Below, piece by piece: positions 35,634 to 47,578 of a stretch of DNA of 64,000 nt. The first letter of the stretch is position 1; each line of letters begins with the position of its first letter. Source of the stretch: Butyriboletus loyo (Eukaryota; Basidiomycota; Agaricomycetes; Boletales; Boletaceae); assembly GCA_038093515.1 (NCBI GenBank), contig JBBPSI010000059.1, positions 1 through 64,000 of the forward strand. The letters run 5' to 3'. A program made the position numbers and the translations under genes. The notes beneath the pieces are model-generated. The model searched no databases and had not been told where the DNA came from. It saw nothing but the letters and a program-made list of their open reading frames with translations.

Positions 35634-38600
35634 ATGGCCGCCAACCCAGATTCACTCAACACTGCCCCTACCGGCGAACCGGCTCTGCCCTTTGATCCTC
35701 CTGGCTCCGTTCGCATGACCAAGGAATTGCACCTTCGATACAGCGATGACAGACGCCCAAGAGTCAACCAATATCTGCGCAGCCACCGAGTAGGAAAGGG
35801 CCAACACGGCGAAGTATGGGTCTGTTGGGACCTCTCAAACAATCGGCGCGAGGTGGTCAGTCCTTCCTATCCGTCTCTCGCCCTTCATTACTTCAACACT
35901 GCTTCCCAACATCTATCAGGCAATAAAGGTCGTGAAACGTAATAATCCACGCGCCGAGAAGATGAATCTTCTTCGTCGTCGGAACCTCCCGACCTCTCCC
36001 CATACGCCTCTAACCGACAAGCTTGGTAGCCTCGAACAAAAGATACGCAAAGAAATCGCCATCATGAAAAAATGTCGTCACGGCCACATTGTCCGACTCC
36101 TCGAGGTCATCGACGACAGGCTGAACGATAGAATTTACATGGGTAAGCACATTCCCTCTCTCTTCGCTGCGAATCGGGCAGATTTTCCTACCTATCTACT
36201 TCCTGACTCCGTGCCATGGCCGAGCATCTGCTCGGGACACGGTATGATAGAATGGCCCGTCCTTGTCCAAGTTCCACGCGCTTACAGCCGTATCTTTAGT
36301 GATGGAATATCTCGGTGGTGGAGAAATCAAGTGGCGCAATGAGCAGCATCAACCAATTTTACAGGTTGATCAATGCCGCCGAATCTGTCGTGACGTTATT
36401 CTTGGTCTAGAATATTGTGCGTGGGTGCCCTCGTTCCGCATCCATCCGTCACTGATTATATTGCCGCCGTTCCCATTGCTCAGTACATTATCAGGGAATT
36501 ATCCACCGTGACATAAAACCGGCAAACCTCCTCTGGACTGCGGACCGTCAAATGGTCAAGATAACAGATTTCGGGGTTTCCCATTTTTCCTATGCTCAGC
36601 GCTTGGCCGCTGCCGGACGTGGTCAAGTCGCGCTTGATGACCCAAACGACCCAATCCTTTTAGATGATTCGGACCTGTCAAAACGTGCCGGTACTCCTCC
36701 TTTTCTCGCGCCTGAGGTGATCGCAGAGTACACTAGTACGGAGCCGTCCCCCATAATTTCGGCATCTGCTACCAGCACTACCCTGCATTCCAACAAATCC
36801 GCTACACAGATCAATTCGTCCTCCACCATCAAGGGTTCACCTATCATTCCTCACCGTCAACCCATTACGAAAGCCATCGACGTCTGGGCCCTTGGCGTTA
36901 CTCTGTACTGCCTCTTGTTTGGACACATTCCATTTCGAGCTCCTGACTCTAGCGAGTACGTGTTGTACCACGTCATCTGCAACAATGACTGGGAACCAGA
37001 TGAGTGTATGGGAAGTGATCGTAAGCTGACGGGAGGTAGACGCCCGTACAAGTCGCACGAAGGCTGTATCGTCATGAATCTTCTCGACAAGTTCCTTCAA
37101 AAGGGTGTGAGGAAGCGCATCACACTCGACGATGCCAAAGTGAATGGTTTCTCGTTCCTTCAACGGAGCATTTTACTAATCCTCACTTCAGCGTTATCCT
37201 TGGTTTCTGAGCGACATCCCGAATCCCGGCGAGTGGCTCAGCCAGACATCGCACAACAAGAATGACATGGTCATGGTCACCGAGAATGAGACTCGAACGG
37301 CGATGACAACGGCGAGGTTCACCTGGGGCTGGCATAAACGACTCACTAATCGTATCTCCTCTCTCTTCCGTACCGTTCGTACACCCCGTCCCTCCCGCTT
37401 GAGTGTTCGAAACGACGACGACGGTGACGCCAATGAAAGTGGTGTTCAATCGCTTCCTACAAAAATTGCGCGCAAACGTGCTACTGCGCATTTACCGGAC
37501 TCCGATATACGTGAGAAGACGAAGGCAAGAAGTATTCGTTCAGTTCTGCGGAACGACTCGACACCGAGCATGGATCGAAGAAGGGAAAAGTCCATTGAAA
37601 GATGGGCACGATCGGCTGCAAATGCTTCCCCTCAAGACCCAAACTCGAGATCTGTACAGCTTGCAGCCGGTCGGCGCGGATCTCAAACCCTTATTCCACC
37701 CGGGGAAATTCATCCTCATTTTATTGTGAATTCCTCGCGCTCGACTGGGTCTCGGAGTCGACCTTCGAGTGGCGGGAGGGATAGTACAAGCACCCCGTTA
37801 GCAAACGACGAGCACCAGCGTCATCGCTTTTCCCTCTCTTCAATGTGGCGCCACAATTCGTCTCACAAAACAATTTCCCAGGCTTCTTCCCCACTCGATT
37901 CGTCGTCGGGTGTATCAATTTTCCAGGAGAATGCCCTGAACGCTGGACCGTCCGTGGATATCATGGCGAGGAGAAGTGACGAAGTGCTGCGACACCATGG
38001 AAAGGAATTCTCGCGGGGCGTGTATTATAGTCCTGGCGTTCTCACTGCTGCACGGCGCGCATCAAGCTGGGGCGAGCCGATCAGTTATGTGGAAGACGTG
38101 ACGAGCCTCAATTCCGGCGAACAAGATGGCATGGACGACGACGCTATGTTCCTAGGAGCTGGTGGCGTAGAGCCCACCACTCTCGTGTCGAACCTTCCTC
38201 TTGGTCTCAGCCAGGCGACGGAGGTTATCAACCATGCCTCCGCTGCTTTGCGACACCCACAGCCGGAACGATTACACCTTGGGCCATCTGTACATATTTG
38301 TTGCGATATATCTAACCCTCAGGATTCCGTACCTAATCGTCACCATCGGTCAACGACGACCAGCCCAAGCCCCCTTCATCATGTCGCGTATGAGCCGGAC
38401 CTTGGCCACGCCAGCGAGGAAGAATACGAGGACCTTGATTCAGATTCTAGTTTCTTCGGCAACGGATGTAGGGAACATGAACGCGAGGTATTCCGCGCAA
38501 ACGCCAGCCAGATGTATGAGGAGGAAGATGACGAAGAGAGTGAAGAGGAAGAAGTTCCGATAGAGTTCAAGCGACGTCGGCCATCGGTCTCAGTTACTGC

Positions 38601-38658
38601 TGCATCTCCACCACCACCGACGCCATTATCGGATGTCGAGGATGGATGGAGCAGATGA
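35634..38658 (+). CDS. CaMKK/Sak1/Ssp1-like protein kinase (AMPK/SNF1-activating type)
   Basis: Five exons (35634-35855, 35920-36142, 36300-36416, 36484-37139, 37192-38658) give 894 residues. The catalytic domain spans about 47-410: VGKGQHGEVW loop, AIKVV with Lys77, HRDIKPANLL with Asp197, DFG at 216-218 and AGTPPFLAPEV. A 40-residue basic/Pro insert after the lysine strand (about 82-110) is the position of the RP insert of CaM-kinase kinases. A second Ser-rich insert of about 45 residues separates the APE region from KAIDVWALGVTLYC. In yeasts such kinases phosphorylate the Snf1/AMPK activation loop under glucose or stress signals; that role is inferred here. The ~480-residue tail is Ser/Arg-rich and disordered, with an acidic run near the end (about 862-875). 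Confidence 0.9.
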
Positions 38659-39640
38659 AGGCTTGTCGGATGTCCCGCTGTAAACGGACTTTGATCACCG
38701 TTTTTGTGCACTCAAATTACAGTTCCCTGATTTTCAATTCCAAAATAAATGGTTTTCATTTCTCCCTCCCTCCTTTGGCGTTTGAAACTCACATCACACC
38801 GTTGTTCGAAATAGATGCGCGCCAATATATGTTCATCTATTCCTCCCCCCCCCCACCCCATCGCCCGTTCCGCATGTTTTACTGTCCTACGCTAGTCGCT
38901 CCCTACCTACCTGATCATTCTGATATCATGTCTTTTTCTTAACATGGCACTCGGTGCTTGCATCGCTGTACTTTAATACAATCGTGATCGCGTTTCCCTT
39001 TCCCCACCTCTCCTTATCTCATTTCATTTTTTTCTGTCGTACTGCTTTTCCTTACGCATGCAGGATGACTGACCTTCACTCTTTTCTTTTTTAATTTTAA
39101 ATAGTCCCTCGAGCAGGGATGGACGATATGACCGACATAGAATTAGTTCCTAGATGCTCCCTGACCGATCGTTTCGACGGGTAAAGATCCTTTATAGATA
39201 CTCGATTGTGAGGTGGTTGTACTATTTACAGAGACGCGTTGTCCATTACTTGCACTCCGCGCTCGTCTGGGGAATTCATTGAAACATACACAACGCTGAG
39301 AAAAAAATAGAAGAGACGGAATGGTGACTGGATAGGATAATAAGAAAACGGGAAAAAAAGAGTGACAGAGACATGAGAGAGAGAGAGAGATGTGCATATA
39401 CCAAAAATGTGATCGAGTCCGGGATGAAAACCTATATACAACAGCATGAAAACTGAATAACATAGGGGGCCAAAGAAAAATAGCCCGAGCGAGCAAGAAA
39501 CGAGCGAGAGGAGCGAACGGATAGATAACGTGATAAACAAGCGCAACCGTATGAACACGAAGCACGAAAAAGCAGGGCGAAAAAAGGGGGGAGGGGCGAA
39601 CAAATGGTGACGACCTGGGTTGTCGATTTGTGTTCAACGT
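38659..39640. other. Convergent 3' region between the kinase and the coiled-coil gene
   Basis: Both neighbours end here, facing each other. The stretch is T- and C-rich, has a poly-C run near 38845-38857 and a GA microsatellite near 39374-39388, and holds no supported gene. It should contain both 3' untranslated regions. Confidence 0.5.
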
Positions 39641-42600
39641 TTACGTCGGCCATCCACCCGCAATCCGCGCAGCCCCGTACCCGACTCTACCCACGATGTT
39701 CCACAGCGTTGACGTGCCATCGTATCCAAAGCCCTCTCCGGGGGCCTGCATCGTGTTGAAACTCGACCATGCAGCACGATCATAGTACGTCGCACCGCCC
39801 ACAGGCATATACTGCGCAGCGATATAAGGTCCCATGACGAGGTACATGCACGCCGATGCGCCCATGCAGAACAACAGCTGTTTCGCGATGTTGAGTCCAA
39901 ACGATCCCCCCCCGTTCCCGCTCCCAGACCCATCTTTATCACCTCCGTAGACATAGGTGTTATAGATGTTGTAAAACTTGTTGCTCTTTTGCGAGCTGGG
40001 TCTCGGACCTGTCTTTGTGGATGCTTCGACGATCTGGTCGATCACTGCGCACTCGACACCGAGTTCGGCTTTGAGCGAACGCCATTCCTCGGCAGTGTCC
40101 TCGGGGATGCCGGAGGCAAGCCCGCTAATTGGAAGTTGGAGACCGTGATGCCACTTTTGAAGCGTCTCAAGCGGGTCAGAGGAAGTAACCTGCGTATAGG
40201 ACGGGGGTAGGTCGTTGTGAACGAGTGCACCCTTAGGTGTGGGAGGAAGAACAGTGGACGAGGATGAAGCAAGTGAGTCCTCTTCGATCGGGGAAGGTGA
40301 ACGAGATGGTTCTGGCTCGATATCTGCTTCAGGGGCCTCTGTTTGAATTTCGATGCTTGCGGTGATTCGAGGAATTGGGAGAAGTTCGGGTTCAGTTTGT
40401 ATAGCGAAAGAGGTAAACGGAGTTTCCTCTGTTTGCATAGCAAAGGTTGCTGTGGGGATCTGGGGTTCGGGCTCGGTTTGCATCGCACATACTGCAGTGT
40501 GTTCGGACGCATGGTACTGCGTCGAAGCGTCTGCGTACTCTTTTGTCTCTTCAAATGTGAGCACTTTCGACCGACTCCCGACTATCTGTGACAGATATCA
40601 GCCAGGAGAAATTTGAGTTATGAAGACAGTCAACGTACTCGTTTCTTCCGGGTGATGATGGTCTGAATTACGTCCTCTTCCTCACCCTCCGTATCCTGCC
40701 GATCCTCACCCTCAAGGTCCAGTCCCTCTTCTTCTTGCTCTTCATCCATGCCCCACTGAGAACCCATCTTCCCCAAGAGTTCAGCACCTAAGCTCTTACT
40801 CATACTTCCCCTGGCGCTGGCACTACCACTTCCCGCACCGTGTCCAGTACCCATCGCACCCAAGCTCCTCATCTCATCCATCTCAAATCTCATCCGATCA
40901 ATCGTTTCCTTGAGCATCAAGTTCTCCTGCTTTTGCTCGTCCAACTGCGCGTGGGCTTGTTGAGCATGTGAAAGTTCAGCCTCAAGTTGGGCGAGGCGCT
41001 CCTCGTAGGAACCGTGCTCGCGTAGGTACTTTTGGGCTTCGAGGGCTTGCAATGCACTGACATCTTGCAGATCTTTGAGCTCTTGGTCGCGCCGCCGAAG
41101 GGTATTGCGATAGCGCTCGGACTCGGCTAATCGAGCAAACGAATTAGAAGATCGTGTTAGAGATAGAAAAATGGATGTAACACGGACCACATTGTTCCTG
41201 GTACTGCTTCTGCAAAGACTGGTAAGAGATACGTGCGTTCTCGAGACTCTTTTGCAGTTTCGCGATCTCGCTTTCGAGGGCAGCCATTTGCGTCGAGTTG
41301 ACACGCTAACAGAATCACAATATGAGTACCACAACAACGGGGGGCCCCCCAGTCAAGTCCGCAGCATGGGGGATGGGGGGTGGCACGTACCTCTTTAGCC
41401 CTCAACTCCTTCTCCTCCCTCTTCGTTGCGGTTAGTTCACTCTTCAATTCCTCCAATCTTGCCTGCATCTCTTCCAAGTCGTTGTCATGCTCCATTAGTT
41501 TATTCTGAAGAGCGCGGTCAGCCTCCATCAATTTCCTGCTCAGCTCGGCGTTTGCTTTCTGTAATGCGTCGACTCTATCTAGAGGTTCCAGTGACACTGT
41601 TGATGAGGTGGCAGAGCGATCGAGGACGAGCCCCAGTGACGACTCGTCTTCACCATCCGAGTCGGAGCCAGAGTCAGACGATCGCCGCGGCATGGGCAAC
41701 GAAGATATACTATTGATGAACGCGTCTGCGCCACCCCTAGGGTAGTCGAAAGACTGCTCGAATGAAGTATCACCAGACATAGTCCCTGGCGACATGGGGG
41801 CGTCGCGATCTCGGTCTGACGTGTCGTAATGGAAACCAATCGAGTTATGAGGCTGTGATGCCGCACGTGAGTGTGGGCGAGCAAAGGGCGGTGATGTGAA
41901 TGAGACGGAGGCGTTGGGAGATGTGAGAGTGCTGGAGGGTGATGTGGGGTTTGATGGGGCACGTGTGCGAATTGGTCCCCGCGCGGAGGGACTGGTTACT
42001 GACGACTGAATACAGATGGATCAGCACAATATCAGGACGAGACACATGGAGACAGGATACTGTCGGAACAAGACAGAATATATGCGCGCGTACCTCGTTA
42101 TCACTTGATCCACGTGATGATGATCCGTCGATGCTCTTCCGCCTACCGGCTGGTGCAGGCCGTTTCGTCCAACTCGACGGTGCAGTCGAGCTCAGCGGTG
42201 TTGTTCTCTGCCGTTTCGATGAATCAAACGCGGATGGGACTCCGCTCTGCAGTGGTGTCTTGGGAGGTACACTCGACGGACGACTGGGCGTCCCAGCCGA
42301 GCTCGACCGCGACGTCGTCTTACCCCGTTCGAAGGGCTGTCGCCCCCGGGCATTCGGAAACGTCACGTCGTCGCCCTCGCCTTCGTCACTTCCTTCCTGT
42401 AGTGAGTCGTCCGAACTCTCTCCAGTGTACCGTGGCAACGATGACTGTCCCGGCGACTGGCTCTTTCCCGGTGACTCACGCGGACTGTTTCTCGTGCGCT
42501 CGGCGATGAATTGGAGAAGGACTTGCGGTGTGACTTCGATGCCCGGGTTACTCGCGAGGAGCGCGCGGAGCATCCCCATCTCGGAGTCAGTGAGGAGATC

Positions 42601-42822
42601 GTCGTTGTAGAGATCTGAGAATTCGCGAATGACATCTGGGAGTGCATCTGCTGGTATTGTGGGTTCTTTGGCTTGGTTGAGACGCGACAGTGAGTGCGAA
42701 GAAAAGATTTGGATGAGGTCTTGTTCAATGCCATGGATTGAGTCTCTGTTCCGTTCGTATATTGACTACACGGCCCATCGTAAAACACAGCGCAAGAGTG
42801 ACGCGTCAAGAGGACGTACCAT
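39641..42822 (-). CDS. Long coiled-coil protein with C-terminal membrane anchor (KASH-like candidate)
   Basis: Six coding segments (42822-42820, 42765-42094, 42005-41391, 41305-41188, 41126-40639, 40585-39641) give 946 residues. The first coding exon would be just the ATG, placed directly before a GTACGT donor. The N-terminal 90 residues are conserved-looking (SIYERNRDSIHGIEQDLIQIF). A Ser/Pro-rich linker follows, then coiled coil at about 385-560 (from DRVDALQKANAELSRKL), acidic and Pro-rich segments, and four short x-QTE repeats near 665-715. One transmembrane segment at about 864-889 is followed by 57 residues ending GGWPT. This order (cytosolic coiled coil, single C-terminal anchor, short lumenal tail ending in Pro-Thr) resembles nuclear-envelope KASH proteins such as fission-yeast Kms1/Kms2, but no homology is shown. 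A Golgi or ER tether is the alternative. Confidence 0.75.
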
Positions 42823-43073
42823 GGTTCTGATGCTGTGGACGGTGGTGAAAGTCGAGTAAATTGTACAAGGATGTTGAAAGTTTTGAGTTGTCCACGAATC
42901 CAACACTTGAAATATGCTGCCACTGCATTCGTCCAATTTCGGTAGTTCCACAAACGCCAAACAGGCCACAACAAATCATTGAAGTGGTAGCTTACGTGAT
43001 GCTAAATTTTACACAGGACTAAAGGCAGCGTCTCTTATGACTACCCATCATCATCAGCATCTCAACTGTCCCT

Positions 43074-46000
43074 TCACCGCTTCTCCTTGACAAAGAAGTG
43101 CAGCATCAAGAAGCTCACCGCCGTGAACGTCACAAAGAAAATTCCCAGCAGCGACATGTTCGGCCACCAGAAAGACTACAAACCCACCACGCATTGACCT
43201 CGATTCATCAGACATATTCGTAGAGAACGCACCTGTGCACGGAGACCAAATATCGACAAAATCGTGGCAGCGGGCACATCCAACTCAACACCGTACTGTA
43301 TATCCATCTATTAGTCGAAATGCGATCAACGCGTGAAAAGATCTTACTCGAATCTCTTTGAGCTGGAGGTACCGCAACTCGTTAACAGCGAGTGCCTCGA
43401 ACGCAGCGTGGAAAAACGAGACGGTGTGGAGCCATTGCAGAAAGGGCGTGACCGTCTCCCTGTTGATGAGCAGACCCGTAAAGAGGAGGCTACCGACTGC
43501 ATTGGAATCAGTTGTTATAGAGATAAACAAGACTCACTTGAACAACATGATCAATGTCCCGACCAAACTCGCCAAACTTGTGCTCTCGAATGCGATAGAC
43601 AGCAACAGTATCACACTCGCGGTCGTCAGGTTGAACAACACCAATGTGAGCATAAATTTCCAGAACGCGGGAACGGTGGCAACTAGCCCGACGAGACCAT
43701 ACACGATACCGCCAAACAGAAGAGGTGGTACCAGACGTAATGGGAGGATGTCGAAAAGGACCTGCATCCGGAAGAGATTGGCACAGAGCAAACATCAAGC
43801 GAGGAAACTTGCCTTGGACGAGAAGTAGGTAAACGTGGAATAGTACCCGTTCGCCCTGTGGCAAATAATATCAATATCCAGGCTTTACTTGGCCATATCC
43901 TACATACCTCTCTCGCATGAACAGAATCCTTTCATTTGCGAACAGTCCCAAGCTCGATAGACAGGAGAAACCAAACAGCGCGAGTGTGAAAAAGAATATC
44001 CCTGCACGGACATCGACCGCAAAGTCACAAGACGAACCCGAACCATAGGTGTGACTCACCAAGGCGATTCTGGAAACCTGCAATATCGTTTCCAACGTTG
44101 TGGAAGAAAAGACCACAGACCACTATCACCCAAATCAGCATACGCGCGATCAATGAGACGTGAACGGCACCGCCAATGCCCAAAGCAAACATGGACACGA
44201 CACTCACGAGCCAACGCAATACTCCCCAAATAGTGAGCTGTCAACAGTGCTGGGTCTCTGTACAAGTTCTTGAACGCCCTCCCACTCAAAATCCTAAACT
44301 GAGTGGCCCAACTCGCACTACGTCGACCTCTCAACAATCCAGTTTCCCCAACAACGTCGCGCATCTCAGCCATGCCAACTCTTTCGCCATGGTCACTTAT
44401 CGTGCCGTTGGATAGTGCCGATGATTCCTGAGGGGTAGAGCTATCGCGCAACGGGAGGACGTGCGAATTCGCGGAACGAACGGCTTCGAATTCGGCCTGC
44501 ATACGACGGGCGGTAGAACTGTTTTCGTACGCAATGACGAGCTCGGCGAGCTTCTCAGGCAAGTCACGACTAGCAGAACCATTCGTTCTATCCATCACAG
44601 CGTTGATAAGTTGTGACGTCTTTCGTTTGATCGTGGAGCCGATGCTCGCCTGGCCGCTAGACGCAGACGGGACACGCGTTTGCAATTCAGTTTCGTTGAG
44701 ATTGGAAGATCCGGACAACAGCGCCCGCTCTTCATCAGCGCCAGAGGAATTCGAGGAAGATAAGCGCGTTGCACTTGACGAATGGTCCAGAAAGGGAGAG
44801 TCCAAGTCATTGAATTCGTTGGACGCGTTGACTGTTAGATCGACTGCGGAAATTGGTCAGATGCGGAAATTGCGACATCATGAGGAGAAAGATAATCAAT
44901 CAGAATCCAAGAGAAACTCAATCAATGGGGAGAAAAGAGGACAAGGCACAAGAACTCACTCAAATAATCGGCTATATTGAATCCGATAGGACAACCCCTC
45001 CCAATACTCACCAACCACTCACCAACACCCTGAACCTCGTTCTCGCCATCTCCATCATCTCCATCAATCAGCCGTGGAGCTGTAATGGTAATGGACCTCA
45101 TAGGACCGGCCCATGCACACCGACCTTTAGCCAACACGATTAACTCGTCAAACAAGGCCACAATCCCACTCCGAGGTTGATGGATGGTGAGAATAACGGT
45201 GCGGTTGTAAGTTCGAGCAAGATTAGAAAGCGACTCAATGACGGATTGGGCGTTATACGAGTCAAGACCTGGTTAGGGTGTCCACACATATTAGCGTCAC
45301 TGTGATCGTACATTTGTAAGTGTTAATTACTTACCACTTGTGGGTTCGTCGAGGAACAGAATGGAAGGGCTTGTCACCAGTTCACAAGCGATCGAGACAC
45401 GTCTCTTCTCCCCTCCAGAAATCGAACGTTTGCCTATGAAAAGCACATGAAATCAATGGAGGATGGGTGGAAATCAGAGGGACGAATGGCAGAAAACGTG
45501 CATCAACAGTTCACCAGCTCGCTCGTCAAATGGATTGAATTGTAATGACTCACCACTACCACCAATCCTCCTGTCCATAATGCCCCCAATTCCCAGCTCC
45601 TCCAACGTACCATGCACTCTTGCAATCTTCTCGTTCTCCGACATCTCTCTCGGCAATCTCAACAACGCACTATATAATACCGTCTCGTAAACCGTCAACG
45701 TTTCCATCAATGTGTCCTCTTGATCAACATATCCAGATACCCGTCGAACTTGAGAAGATGTCACAGGTCGACCATTGATGAGAATTGAACCATTGACTGA
45801 GCCAATCTTGGAACGGTGCGCCAGGATATCGAGTAAAGTGGATTTGCCACTCCCTGATGCACCCATAACAGCGGTCAATTTTCCCGGGCGTGCTACGCCG
45901 CGCACATCTTTCAACACTTCCAGTCCGTTGGGCAGGGTATAAGAAAGCGATGAGAAGTGGACGGTGGCCGGTACATGCTCGGGGTGCGAAGGTGGATGTC

Positions 46001-47578
46001 TCGGATCCGACGGGAGAGCAATGGGTCCTGTGTTGAGAGAAATGGGATGCGTGTGGCCAACGTACCATAGAACTATTTAGTGAGCAACGAATAAGTGGGT
46101 GAAAGCCATGAGATCATGTGAATACCATACCTGCAACTGTCAGAATGACGATGAGTCCAGCCCCAGCACTGCTGAGCGCTATCCATCTGGTATTATCTGG
46201 CTTCGCTGGACGCTACGGTTTGATCCGACACAATCAACAAGTAAGCCATCCACATGAACAGAATTGAAAACGCAAAAGGGAAACAACGTACGCGATAACC
46301 GGGCACCTGCGAATAGTGCAAGCATTCCCCTCCTTCACAGTCAAGTGTAATATAAGCGTCCCCAAAGATGTCATTGATCAGTGAGTTCATCGCCGGTTCT
46401 TCGAACCGGCACCCTTGGCCCGTCATGCAACTAAACGTGGCGGGTCCTCGAATTTCTTCGACAAGGAAGTCCGAAATATCTTGAGAAAAATACATGAGCG
46501 TGAATCTCAGAAAGAAGACAAAACAAGACCTACCGACGCTGCCGTCCTCACCACACAGGAACCTACCGGGTATACATTTACACTTGATCTTGTCACAGGC
46601 GTACGCAACGCCGTCCGTATCATAACCTGGTTTAACCTCCGACGTGCAACTGTCGAGACCACAGTAAAATGACTCTTCCTGGGCTGTCCAGAACTGGAAA
46701 GAACACGTCGACGTCGTATTGTCACAGCTGAAAGTCACTTGGGGAGGACGGTCTGGAAGCATATCCAGAATCTTGCGGTCTAACAACAGGATGAACGAGG
46801 AGGAGGGAAGAATGGAATAGGATCACATACTGGTGATATCACACATTTGATGATTGTTAAATACCGTCTCTCCACCCTTGTAACAAGTCATGTTTTCTAC
46901 CGTGTCGTCGTCAAGACTATCACGGATAGCACCAGGAAGGGGAAAGCCCACGCAAGCAGCATCAGTCTTGCATACTGGTGAAGTATGCCAGGATTAGCGA
47001 TAAGGGGGTAAAGATGCAGGTGAAAAAGGTAGTACCGTTACAATTGATGCCATTCCAGCCTTCTCTGCACTCGCATGGCTCACTACCTCTGAGTGTCCTG
47101 TGATCGCCGTCCGCGAGAGAGTCACATTCTAGGCGACTCGAAATAAGTTCGGGGAAGTAGAAAGAAAGGAGAGGACGCACGGGGAGTGAGACAGTCTATT
47201 CCACCCCAGCCGGGGGGGCACTTGCATTGGCCATCGTACTCGTTGCACTCGCTGAATTGGCCACATGTGAATGCAGGGAGGAGGCAATTAAAGCAAGGGG
47301 GACAATTGTCTAGACAGACACTTTAGCAAGCAAGGGGGATAAAGAGGAGGAGAAAGATAAACCTCTGAAGTTGGAAGAGGCCAACGACTGGAGCGAATCA
47401 TGAGTCCTCCGCAGGCCAATGGCGTGTTACGGTTACTTACGGAAATCTGGTAGGAAGACAAGCCCGGACCAGTGTTGGTGCTCCAGGTGACGTTTGAGCT
47501 TGACCTTGCGGCAGCTTTCGAACCTTGGAGGAGCGAAATGAGGAGCGATGAGCAGAGCACAGACGGTGCTCGTCGCAT
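43074..47578 (-). CDS. ABCG-family half transporter with cysteine-rich N-terminus (Adp1 type)
   Basis: About fifteen exons; the first ones are 47578-47441, 47387-47363 (25 nt), 47309-47181 and from 47128. A signal peptide ([17 protein letters not shown]) leads into EGF-like cysteine-rich modules ([40 protein letters not shown]) that would lie outside the cytosol. A membrane segment follows, then the ABC domain: Walker [10 protein letters not shown] (about 45860), [13 protein letters not shown], signature SGGEKRR (about 45415) and Walker [14 protein letters not shown]. After a Ser-rich linker come six membrane helices, ending LHFFVKEKR. This architecture equals yeast Adp1, an ER-associated putative transporter whose substrate is not known to me. 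As a half transporter it should dimerise. All catalytic motifs look intact. Confidence 0.85.

Noticed and set aside
42363..42974. 203-residue minus frame as a separate gene
   Set aside because: It is an alternative frame over the second exon of the coiled-coil gene; the spliced frame joins conserved-looking sequence on both sides.
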